Shown here in pieces: positions 8,277 to 14,912 of a DNA stretch of 16,899 bases. The notes under the pieces were generated by a model. That model saw only the letters and a list, made by a program, of their open reading frames with translations, did no database searches and was not told the origin of the DNA. Source of the DNA: an uncultured Clostridium sp. (GTDB taxonomy: Bacteria > Bacillota > Clostridia > TANB77 > CAG-508); contig CATLUC010000009.1 in assembly GCA_950059165.1 (NCBI GenBank), positions 9,018-25,916 on the forward strand. Direction: 5' to 3'. Made by a program: the position numbers and the translations under genes. Numbering within the stretch: the stretch's first letter is position 1; the number at the start of each line of letters is the position of its first letter.

Positions 8277-9242
8277 CTATTTTTCAATAAACTCTTCTAA
8301 CTGCTCTTTTGCTTGTTTATTGTATTCTTGTTTCCACATTTTATACAACCCCTGTATTTTTTCTTTGTTTTCTATCATATTTTTAACCATTTTTGCATTT
8401 GTTATTGGGTTATCTTCCTCTTTTGTTACTACATATTGTTTTAACTCTTCTTCTAAAAAGTCTGCATGATTTCCAATAAGACAAGGAATTCCAAGTTCCA
8501 TACTAATCCAAAATACTGGATGCATATAATCTGTAAATGATGTTGCAACTATTGCATCATTTTGGATTATTTTTTTTATTAATTCTGTATCTTCTATTTT
8601 TTCTATTTGTTGTTTTGTACTTTGAATTTTCATTGTTTCTAGGAAATCTTCCATTCTTTCTTCTAGCCTATTGTAATTTAGATTACAGTTTTCTAAAAAT
8701 TTTGCTATGCATAATTGGTTGAATATGTTTTTATCCCAAGTGTAGTTTAATGGATAAATTCCTAAATCTATTTTATTATTTGATAATTTAATTTCTTGTC
8801 TTTTGTCTTCTTCTAAAATATAGTTTTCTTTTAAGTATACGCAATTATATCCTAAACCTTTATAAGTTTCATATTGTCCTTTTCTTAAAAAGGCTATATC
8901 ATAAACTTGCTTTTCTTTTGCTAATTCTAATAATCTAAAGAAGTTTTTTCTTTCATAATCATAATATAAAAGGCTATCTTGGGTATTGCAAATAACTTTT
9001 ATTTTTATATTTGGATTTTTTTCTTTTACTTCTTTTATTAGCTTGTCCCAACCAATTTCTAAGCCACTAAAAATAATTTGTTTTACATCATTTTGAATAG
9101 CTTGTTCTACTATTCCTAAGTTATGATTATGGTCAAAATCTGTCCACCCTAAGTGAATTGGTTTTGAGTTTTTAAACATATTTGTTATACACATATTATC
9201 TTCTGGCTTTTTATCTCCATATAATAAAATATAATTTTCCAT
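8277..9242 (-). CDS. Glycosyltransferase-like protein, divergent paralogue
   Basis: This 321-aa soluble protein lacks a classic GT signature but aligns by eye with the next gene in three blocks: VKQIIFSGLEIGWDKLIKEV with IKIKVICN, then YETYKGLGYNCVYLKEN, then SFTDYMHPVFWISMELG with IPCLIGNH. It ends in LYKMWKQEY, matching LYQEWKKDF in the paralogue. The final glutamate of the E-x7-E region is present (SMELG). The paralogue has about 90 extra N-terminal residues. A TTAGGAGG site lies 5 nt before the ATG. I infer a GT-B-like transferase or a partner subunit formed by duplication; two related proteins encoded back to back could work as a heterodimer. Confidence 0.65.
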   Translation of the reverse strand: MENYILLYGDKKPEDNMCITNMFKNSKPIHLGWTDFDHNHNLGIVEQAIQNDVKQIIFSGLEIGWDKLIKEVKEKNPNIKIKVICNTQDSLLYYDYERKNFFRLLELAKEKQVYDIAFLRKGQYETYKGLGYNCVYLKENYILEEDKRQEIKLSNNKIDLGIYPLNYTWDKNIFNQLCIAKFLENCNLNYNRLEERMEDFLETMKIQSTKQQIEKIEDTELIKKIIQNDAIVATSFTDYMHPVFWISMELGIPCLIGNHADFLEEELKQYVVTKEEDNPITNAKMVKNMIENKEKIQGLYKMWKQEYNKQAKEQLEEFIEK

Positions 9243-9310
9243 TTTTCCTCCTAAGGCACAAATCTAATTGGTTTACTTATACTTTGCTAAATAAAATTAT
9301 GCATAACGTA

Positions 9311-11215
9311 CTAGTCTTTCCCTAGCAATTTCCTTATTATAGATTTAAAATTTAGCAAAATATTCATATAACCAATATTATTATGAATTATAAATGCCTC
9401 TTTCCAAGTTTCATCTCTTAGAATATTTCTACATTTGAAAATATTTAGTCTATCTAAAGTAGACAATTTTCCCTCTTTTTCTACGTATTTATCTGTTCCA
9501 AAAGTATCGTTAAATACCATACTGTAATATGCTTCTATCAACTCTTTACTTGGATTTGCTTTTGTATTTTTTAGCAAGTTATATATATATTGTTTAGTTT
9601 CTTTTGCTTCATATGGGTGGTATTTCATATATTCATTTATTTCTTTTGCACCTTTAAACATTCCCTCTTGTAATGGCATTATATATTTTTTTACAATGTC
9701 AATTTCTTCTGTTTTTGCTTTTCTTATTGCCCCACCTTGTTTATATCCTGTAACACTTCCTGTACCTGGGTTGTATATCCATTCTAGTAATGTAAGCATA
9801 CTTGCAACTTCATTATTTCTTATGCTTGTATCATCTATAAAACTTATTTTTTTAGTGTTTTTCGGTTGTAAGTTATAAAAATCATATAATGTTAAATAAT
9901 ATCCATCTATCTGTTTGTTTGTTAATATATATGCTAAATTATCTTGTATTGTACCTCTCCACCCAATATCTACTAAAAATATTGTTTCATCATTATTTGT
10001 AATTCCTTTTTCTTTTTGTAAGTATTCTAACAATTCTTCTTTCTTTCTTTTTAGTTCTTGGTTTATTTCATTTGTAAATTCTTTATCATCACATAAATTT
10101 TGAACTCTTAAATCAAACCAAGGTGCTATTATTTCTTCTTCTATGTCTAGTCCATATTTGTCCATGAATTTTTGGTATGGTTTTATATCTATTGCTAAAG
10201 TTTTAAATAATGCTTTCATACTTTGTTCTCTGTATTGTGACCATAAGCGTAACAATTCTGGAATAGAAAATTCTTTTAAAGATGCGCTAAATGTTGCCAT
10301 TCTACTAACTTCTATTGTTTCGCTATTTGGCACTTTAACCCCACCGAATGGATTACTTTGTTTTATAATTTCATGGATTTTTATGAATGTTTCTCCCTCT
10401 CGTGTACAATAGTAGACTTTTGGTATGTTATTTTTTATTGCATATTCTACTATACTATAAACAAAGAAATATAATAATGGTGCTAGGTCTAATCCTGCAT
10501 TAATATAAGGGTCTTTACTTTTTAATTTTGATAAGTCAAATTCCAATGGTCTTTCTTCTTTTGGTGTAAAGTTAAATTCTGTTTTAGTTGTTTTAATTGT
10601 TTCAATCCCTAGGCTTTTCGCCATTTCTATGTCTGAATAGATATTATCCCCTACATGAATATGCTCTTTTGGGCTAATCCCTAGCTCTTCCTCAGCTTTT
10701 TTATATAAATTTCCTGTCCTTTTGTTTAGCTTATAATCTGCTGAACTGTATATTTTTTCTATTTTTACAGGTACTTTTAAATGGTCTAATAATTCTTGTA
10801 ATTCCTTTGCCCCCATATAAAAATCAGATATGCAATATTTTTTTAAGTCTTTGTATTTTTCAAATATAGGCAAAATTTCTGGGTTTATATATATTACTCT
10901 TTTTTCTTGTTCTATTTCTTCTTTTACTAATTCTTCTACTATGTTTGGTATTTGCTCTTTCATTATTTCTTGTTGTAATCTATTTAGTACATCTTCTATT
11001 GTACATTCATCATCATTTCCTTTTTGTTTTTCTTCTTGACATAGATTGTATTCGATTTCGTTTCTTTGTTTTAGTATTTTATATATGTCTTTGTATTCTT
11101 CTTTTAAGTTTTTTTCATATTTTAATATAATATATTTGGCTGTGTGTAATTTTGTTTCTTCTGGATGGCATTTTCTTTTTATTATGGTGTCCCAAATATC
11201 AAAACTTATTATCAT
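9311..11215 (-). CDS. HAD-superfamily hydrolase fused to a large C-terminal domain (COG5610-like)
   Basis: The 634-aa protein opens with the HAD motif I ISFDIWDT (Asp6 and Asp9), motif II Ser130 in YCISDFYMG, and motif IV HVGDNIYSD (Asp190, Asp195), so the phosphotransfer site looks complete. Between motifs I and II is a long helical cap. The part after about residue 225 is a second domain with YYCTREGE and VDIGWRGTIQDN, a layout I recall from the predicted hydrolases of COG5610 found in polysaccharide loci. It could act on a sugar phosphate or polyprenyl-linked intermediate; the substrate is unknown. It is the first gene after the promoter at 11247-11275. An AGAGGA site lies about 12 nt before the ATG, somewhat far. 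Confidence 0.8.
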   Translation of the reverse strand: MIISFDIWDTIIKRKCHPEETKLHTAKYIILKYEKNLKEEYKDIYKILKQRNEIEYNLCQEEKQKGNDDECTIEDVLNRLQQEIMKEQIPNIVEELVKEEIEQEKRVIYINPEILPIFEKYKDLKKYCISDFYMGAKELQELLDHLKVPVKIEKIYSSADYKLNKRTGNLYKKAEEELGISPKEHIHVGDNIYSDIEMAKSLGIETIKTTKTEFNFTPKEERPLEFDLSKLKSKDPYINAGLDLAPLLYFFVYSIVEYAIKNNIPKVYYCTREGETFIKIHEIIKQSNPFGGVKVPNSETIEVSRMATFSASLKEFSIPELLRLWSQYREQSMKALFKTLAIDIKPYQKFMDKYGLDIEEEIIAPWFDLRVQNLCDDKEFTNEINQELKRKKEELLEYLQKEKGITNNDETIFLVDIGWRGTIQDNLAYILTNKQIDGYYLTLYDFYNLQPKNTKKISFIDDTSIRNNEVASMLTLLEWIYNPGTGSVTGYKQGGAIRKAKTEEIDIVKKYIMPLQEGMFKGAKEINEYMKYHPYEAKETKQYIYNLLKNTKANPSKELIEAYYSMVFNDTFGTDKYVEKEGKLSTLDRLNIFKCRNILRDETWKEAFIIHNNIGYMNILLNFKSIIRKLLGKD

Positions 11216-11246
11216 TTTTAATTACATTCCTCTCGTGTTTTTTCTC

Positions 11247-11275
11247 ATTCTATCATGTATCTTGGGGATAATCAA
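11247..11275 (-). promoter_or_regulatory. Sigma-A-type promoter of the glycan cluster
   Basis: On the minus strand TTGATT (11270-11275) and TAGAAT (11247-11252) are separated by exactly 17 bp, a good vegetative promoter. Transcription would begin near 11240 and give a leader of about 25 nt before the HAD gene. It sits immediately downstream of the terminator at 11287-11314, which separates this cluster from the unit before it. Confidence 0.6.
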
Positions 11276-11286
11276 GTATGCAAATA

Positions 11287-11314
11287 AAAAATCTCATTAA
11301 AAAATGAGATTTTT
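11287..11314. terminator. Intrinsic terminator ending the DUF3990 unit
   Basis: AAAAATCTCATT (11287-11298) and AATGAGATTTTT (11303-11314) form a perfect 12-bp stem with a 4-nt loop. In the minus-strand direction the U-rich right arm follows the stem, as expected for an intrinsic terminator. The structure is symmetrical enough to work both ways. It follows the small DUF3990-partner frame ending at 11316. Confidence 0.8.
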
Positions 11315-11315
11315 G

Positions 11316-11521
11316 TTAGATTATTTTTTCTTGAATAAAGCATTCATATATATAATCTAGATTTTCATAATACATGCTACTATTATAATTATCTATTTTT
11401 TTATATTCTCTTTTCTCAATTTTTCTACTACATATTTTTTGGTATTTTTTGTTTTTCTTGCAATATATTCAATTAAGCTACAAGTAAAAAACAAATCATT
11501 TTCTTGTTGTGGTTCTCCCAT
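11316..11521 (-). pseudogene. Small DUF3990-operon partner protein, frame shifts at A7
   Basis: An ATG (11519-11521) lies 3 nt after the DUF3990 stop, with AAGGAG ideally placed inside the end of DUF3990. It encodes LFFTCSLIEYIARKTKN and reaches a TAG (11393-11395) after 42 codons. In the -1 frame the same protein continues as KKIDNYNSS, then YYENLDYIYECFIQEKII, to a TAA at 11316-11318, for 68 aa in all. From memory, the third genes of DUF3990 operons encode small proteins with a CSLIEYI-R-TKN block followed by an acidic Asp-Tyr and ENID-like half, which matches both parts. The shift point is A AAA AAA followed directly by UAG, a textbook slippery heptamer in the right frame. It may be a pseudogene, a frameshift-expressed gene or an assembly error. 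Confidence 0.65.
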
Positions 11522-11524
11522 AAC

Positions 11525-11977
11525 CTACATCTCCTTTGTTCCAACAAATTTTATACATTCTAATGCACTTTTTGTGCAAAATGCAATTTGATGTGTTGGA
11601 TATCTAAATTTTGCAAGTTCCCAAAAGGCTTCTCTTGTAATTATTCCATCCATTAAGTCAGTAATATAATTATATACTTGGTCATCAGCCATTGCACCAA
11701 TAACAATATCATAATTATGAGATTTTCCTCTTCTACAGTCAATTATAAAATCTAGCCATTCTTCTGTCATAACTATAAAATTCTTAATTTTCAATTTATT
11801 ATTTTCATTGTATTCATACATATTAATAACTGGTGTATCATATTTTTTAGCCCATTTGTTGGCTTGCTCTGATAATATATTACAATAAAATCCTTTTCCA
11901 AAATCTTTAGTATATTTTCCTTCTATTATTTTAGGTTCTTTTATTTCACAATAACTACCATGATAAATTATTTGCAT
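11525..11977 (-). CDS. DUF3990 protein, ADP-ribosyltransferase-like
   Basis: This 150-aa cytoplasmic protein carries the DUF3990 hallmarks: IIYHGSYCEIKEP near the N-terminus (His6-Gly7-Ser8), DFGKGFYC (25-32), EQANKWAKKYDTPVINMYEY, and HQIAFCTKSAL (129-139). I recall DUF3990 as belonging to the ADP-ribosyltransferase superfamily, with an H-Y-Q-like active-site pattern; His6, Tyr31 and Gln130 fit that here. Such proteins are suspected effectors or toxins that modify a cellular target with NAD+, but target and activity are not shown by the sequence. The ATG has an AGGAG site 5-6 nt away that overlaps the stop of the surface protein gene ending 8 nt before. No separate DUF3791 gene precedes it, although one often does in this family. 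Confidence 0.85.
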   Translation of the reverse strand: MQIIYHGSYCEIKEPKIIEGKYTKDFGKGFYCNILSEQANKWAKKYDTPVINMYEYNENNKLKIKNFIVMTEEWLDFIIDCRRGKSHNYDIVIGAMADDQVYNYITDLMDGIITREAFWELAKFRYPTHQIAFCTKSALECIKFVGTKEM

Positions 11978-11985
11978 ATTATCTC

Positions 11986-13545
11986 CTATCCTTTCTTGTA
12001 TATTCTACTATATATGAATTTTCTAATTATAATAACCATTGCTATCATACTACCCCCAACTAGCACGATACAAATTCTTCTTGTTTTTCCAAATGGTGGT
12101 ATTATTCTAATTGTTTCTGAAAGTCCTTGCTCACTTGTTGCTTCTATTTTTCCATTGATTTCATATGCTATAACTGCATTTTGAAATTCATATTCTCGAC
12201 TTGCAAGCAACCTGCTAGCTACCATAAAAACTTCATATTCACCATATGGGGCAATTACTGGGCTATTCTCATCTCCATATACACGTAGTGTTGCTATTTC
12301 CCCATCAGTTTCCCAACCATCTGTATTACAAACTAACCCACCTGCTAATTTTTGTTCTATTGCTAGATTTTTACATGGTAAAGCTGAATTGTTTTTTACC
12401 TTAATTTTCGTTTCTATCTCTATTCGAGAACCTTGTACTATTTCATTATCTGCAATCAAATAAATTGCATCTGTTATAAACGAGTCTTTCAATTCACTTA
12501 TTGCTTTTCCATCTCTTAGTTCTATTGAATTTATCATATTACCATCTGCTGTATATAATTTTATTTTATAAAATTCTTGTCTGACAGTTAACGGATATGG
12601 GGACATAAATTTATAAAAAATACCACAGCCCTGTCCACCATATTTAAAACTATAAGTTGAATTATTTATATTTGTTGTTGCAACATAAGCAGCTGATTGA
12701 TACCAATCCCCTGCAGTATCATTTCCTTCAGCTATATATCCTTTTTCAGCTGCTATTCCATTATCTATTTCTTGCAAATGTATATAGGTTTCACTTGTAG
12801 AAGTTTTATTTTTGTTATAATAAATTGTTGACTTTCCTACATTAGGTGATAGTCCTTCATTTCCTTGTAAAAACCTATTTTTAAAGGTAGTGCTCCATGT
12901 ATCTACATCATAATAATAACCGTTAATGCAAGTAATATCTCCAAATATACCTCTTTCTCTATTATTTTCTTTATCATAACTATACGTACCTGATATATAG
13001 TAAGTTATAGTAAAATTACAATCAGCTTGACGTGCATGAAGACCAAAAACAATTAGATTTCCTATGTCAGGTTCAATTATATAATCATACATACCTGGCT
13101 TGTCTTGAGATGCAAGTTTATAATCAGATGCCAATTCTATATATATTCCATCACTTTTTTCATGCCATTCATTTATATTATTTAGTTTTATAACTACATC
13201 TAAAGCCTGTTCCTTTTCGTTAATTGCACAATTTGTTATCAATACTATTAATTCATCTCCTTCGTGAAGATGCATTTGTGGGTTATATAATCCATTTATC
13301 CATCTTGTTTGTTCTGTTAGTGTTCCATCATTTTTTAGGATTTTTACCTCCGTATTTTCATTATAAAATATTCTTGAATAAGAATAAGCTTTGTCTAATT
13401 CTGTTAGTTCACTCCAATCTTTATATTGGGTTTGTTCTGCGTGGTTTTTTTCTACTGCTTCAACTTTTAATACAGATAATAAATAACTTAAGAATATTAT
13501 TATTGACATTACTATAATTACTATTTTTTTCTTATGTTTTGTCAT
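11986..13545 (-). CDS. Secreted, C-terminally membrane-anchored surface protein
   Basis: The start is placed at the ATG at 13543-13545 (519 aa): it has AAGGAG 8 nt upstream and begins a signal peptide, KHKKKIVIIVMS with a hydrophobic core to about residue 25 and a likely cleavage near VEA. The frame is open 40 codons further upstream, but that part overlaps the promoter and is not signal-like. The mature part is rich in Tyr, Asn and Thr with beta-type segments. Residues near 375-470 resemble a DUF11 or isopeptide-type surface domain (IKVKNNSALPCKNLAIEQ). A single helix at about 491-507 is followed by a basic tail, so it is anchored in the membrane without an LPXTG motif. Function is unknown; adhesion or an outer sensory role is possible. 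Confidence 0.7.
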   Translation of the reverse strand: MTKHKKKIVIIVMSIIIFLSYLLSVLKVEAVEKNHAEQTQYKDWSELTELDKAYSYSRIFYNENTEVKILKNDGTLTEQTRWINGLYNPQMHLHEGDELIVLITNCAINEKEQALDVVIKLNNINEWHEKSDGIYIELASDYKLASQDKPGMYDYIIEPDIGNLIVFGLHARQADCNFTITYYISGTYSYDKENNRERGIFGDITCINGYYYDVDTWSTTFKNRFLQGNEGLSPNVGKSTIYYNKNKTSTSETYIHLQEIDNGIAAEKGYIAEGNDTAGDWYQSAAYVATTNINNSTYSFKYGGQGCGIFYKFMSPYPLTVRQEFYKIKLYTADGNMINSIELRDGKAISELKDSFITDAIYLIADNEIVQGSRIEIETKIKVKNNSALPCKNLAIEQKLAGGLVCNTDGWETDGEIATLRVYGDENSPVIAPYGEYEVFMVASRLLASREYEFQNAVIAYEINGKIEATSEQGLSETIRIIPPFGKTRRICIVLVGGSMIAMVIIIRKFIYSRIYKKG

Positions 13546-13579
13546 TATACAATCTCCTTCATCATTATCCTCTAATTTT

Positions 13580-13608
13580 ATTTTACACATAAATGCGAGT
13601 TCTGTCAA
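13580..13608 (-). promoter_or_regulatory. Strong sigma-A-type promoter for the surface protein and DUF3990 unit
   Basis: On the minus strand a consensus TTGACA (13603-13608) and TAAAAT (13580-13585) are 17 bp apart. Transcription would start near 13573, leaving a leader of about 28 nt before the ATG at 13545. This supports the shorter start of the surface protein and implies that all three genes of the unit share one transcript. Confidence 0.75.
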
Positions 13609-13686
13609 CTTTATATTCATTTTAAAAAACGTTTTTAGTGTGTATGTTTGCATAAAACATTTCAAAAAAAGTGTCCCAAATATGAC

Positions 13687-13712
13687 ATTTATGTACTAGA
13701 AATAACATAAAT
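13687..13712. promoter_or_regulatory. Possible operator in the divergent promoter region
   Basis: ATTTATGT (13687-13694) and ACATAAAT (13705-13712) form an 8-bp inverted repeat with a 10-bp spacer, about one helical turn and a half between arm centres. It lies just upstream of the plus-strand -35 box. TGACATTTA also occurs twice, at 13683 and 13720. In DNA this rich in A and T such a repeat can arise by chance. Confidence 0.25.
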
Positions 13713-13718
13713 AATATA

Positions 13719-13748
13719 TTGACATTTATTTATATAAAGTGTTATAAC
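13719..13748 (+). promoter_or_regulatory. Promoter of the repeat-stalk membrane protein
   Basis: A consensus TTGACA (13719-13724) is followed after 17 bp by TTATAA (13742-13747), or after 18 bp by TATAAC (13743-13748). Transcription would begin around 13755, about 27 nt before the ATG at 13782. It is divergent from the promoter at 13580-13608, so both neighbours could share regulation. Confidence 0.6.
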
Positions 13749-13781
13749 TTAAATTAAGTATTAACGAAAGAAGTGATTATT

Positions 13782-14636
13782 ATGAAACAAAAGAAGGAAC
13801 CAATAAAATTAAGATTAACCATCGTTATTTTGCTGTTTCTACTTTTAATTATTGTAGTATCTAGTATATTCTTATATTATATTAATAACTCTATAATTAA
13901 AAGTAACAATAGTAATTCAATTGCAAAGTCTAATATTCCTACAAACACAAACACTAATATTAATACTAATGCTAATGCTAACTCTAATACAAATACTAAT
14001 TCTAATTCAGATGCCATAAATAACACACCAAAAGAAAATGTAGTAGTTCCAAAGGTAGAAAGCATTGATATATCTAGTGATTTAATCCAAAAGCTTTATA
14101 ACTATATATTAAAGAAAAGCGATTATGAAGAAAATTTAGTTTATTTAGATAAAAAAATTACTAATGAGACTATTGATAATAGATTAAAATTAATGACTGT
14201 TTTTACTAATTTAGAATATTCAGATATTTATGAAACAACTACAGAAAATGAATATGGTATGCCAATTACACATACATTATTTAAAAAGGAAACTGTAGAG
14301 AAAAAAGCAAAAGAGATTTTTGGACCATCTGATTCAATTGTTCATGAAAGTTGTCCTATTTATTTTACTGAAGCTATTGATTATAAAGATGGCATTTATG
14401 ACTGCTATTCTTATCAAGGTGGTGGTTCAACTCCTTGGGAATCTTCTAGTTTCGCAATAAAAAAAGCTGAACAAAGTGAAAATGAAATTTATATTTATGA
14501 TAATTATACTCATGTTCATGAAGATTTAGAAAATATGGAAAAAACTACTTCAAATACTGGTTTTTATAAACATACTTTTAAGAAAAATTTGGATGGAAGT
14601 TATTACTGGTATTGTACAGAACCTATTGAAAAATGA
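13782..14636 (+). CDS. Signal-anchored surface protein with Asn-rich repeat stalk
   Basis: I place the start at the ATG at 13782 (284 aa), because GAAGTG ending 6 nt before it serves as the ribosome binding site; a GTG at 13773 lies within that site. A basic N-terminus (KQKKEPIKLR) precedes one long hydrophobic helix at about 11-34 without a clear cleavage site or lipobox, so the protein is probably a type II anchor with its C-terminus outside. Residues 54-76 are an alternating Asn-Thr/Ala/Ser stalk. The outer domain (about 90-284) ends in YKHTFKKNLDGSYYWYC with a small number of Cys residues (SCPIYF, YDCYSY). I do not recognise the domain. It has its own promoter and terminator and is divergent from the surface protein and DUF3990 unit. 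Confidence 0.75.
   Translation: MKQKKEPIKLRLTIVILLFLLLIIVVSSIFLYYINNSIIKSNNSNSIAKSNIPTNTNTNINTNANANSNTNTNSNSDAINNTPKENVVVPKVESIDISSDLIQKLYNYILKKSDYEENLVYLDKKITNETIDNRLKLMTVFTNLEYSDIYETTTENEYGMPITHTLFKKETVEKKAKEIFGPSDSIVHESCPIYFTEAIDYKDGIYDCYSYQGGGSTPWESSSFAIKKAEQSENEIYIYDNYTHVHEDLENMEKTTSNTGFYKHTFKKNLDGSYYWYCTEPIEK
13941..14009 (+). repeat. Hexanucleotide tandem repeat coding Asn dipeptides
   Basis: About eleven degenerate six-base units of the form ACT-AAT, GCT-AAT or TCT-AAT encode alternating Asn with Thr, Ala, Ser or Ile between the membrane helix and outer domain. Gain or loss of units keeps the frame, so stalk length could vary between strains. Confidence 0.8.
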
Positions 14637-14640
14637 CCAT

Positions 14641-14669
14641 AAAAAATGTCGCTAACTGCGACATTTTTT
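14641..14669. terminator. Bidirectional intrinsic terminator
   Basis: AAAAAATGTCGC (14641-14652) and GCGACATTTTTT (14658-14669) form a perfect 12-bp stem with a 5-nt loop. It follows the plus-strand stalk protein stop by a few bases, with seven T after the stem. On the minus strand it also has a U-tract and would end transcription coming from guaB and the small frame at 14652-14825, whose stop codon lies at its loop. Confidence 0.88.
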
Positions 14670-14825
14670 TATCCATTCTTGGAGACTTATTGGAGGCTTA
14701 TCAGATATTTGTCTTAAATCAAAGCCTCCATATTCTATATCTGCAGTATTTGCAGTACCATAAGTATAAGAGCCCATCATCCTTACGACTAGTTCTCTCG
14801 GTCTTATGTATATCCTTTGGTGCAT
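14652..14825 (-). CDS. Candidate small protein gene downstream of guaB
   Basis: The gap after guaB is GC-richer (about 40% at 14761-14820) and holds an open minus-strand frame of 57 aa. Its second half, MMGSYTYGTANTADIEYGGF then DLRQISDKPPISLQEWIKKC, has strongly A/T third positions and looks like protein. The best ribosome binding site (AAGGAG) suits a different ATG at 14830-14832, which opens another frame (MHHAPKDIHKTERTSRKDDG) that stops early. Dropping one G from GGG (14773-14775) joins that start to the second half and gives 59 aa. So either the 57-aa frame is real or a 59-aa gene carries a frame break. I do not recognise it. It has no membrane segment. It contains a 9-bp inverted repeat (14691-14699 with 14722-14730). 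Confidence 0.35.
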   Translation of the reverse strand: MHQRIYIRPRELVVRMMGSYTYGTANTADIEYGGFDLRQISDKPPISLQEWIKKCRS

Positions 14826-14873
14826 GGTGCATGATCTCTCCTTTCATGAATCCTACTGCATGTTTCATGTATA

Positions 14874-14902
14874 ATATTAACATATTTTTTGCATTTAATC
14901 AA
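14874..14902 (-). promoter_or_regulatory. Possible promoter for the small gene after guaB
   Basis: On the minus strand TTGATT (14897-14902) and TAATAT (14874-14879) are 17 bp apart, just after the guaB stop. If used, it gives a short transcript ending at the terminator at 14641-14669, which might be a small mRNA or a small RNA. The match is moderate and the background AT-rich. Confidence 0.3.
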
Positions 14903-14912
14903 GGTAAAGCTT

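Noticed and set aside
9696..11300. Plus-strand frames opposite the HAD fusion gene
   Set aside because: They are rich in Phe, Ile, Leu and Ser as expected from antisense of an AT-rich, Lys/Glu-rich gene, with no start signals.
13546..13665. A 40-codon upstream extension of the 519-aa surface protein
   Set aside because: It overlaps the consensus promoter at 13580-13608, has no ribosome binding site, and would place the signal peptide inside the protein; the ATG at 13545 has both.
13773..13781. A GTG start three codons before the stalk protein ATG
   Set aside because: The GTG lies within the likely ribosome binding site of the ATG at 13782 and has none of its own.
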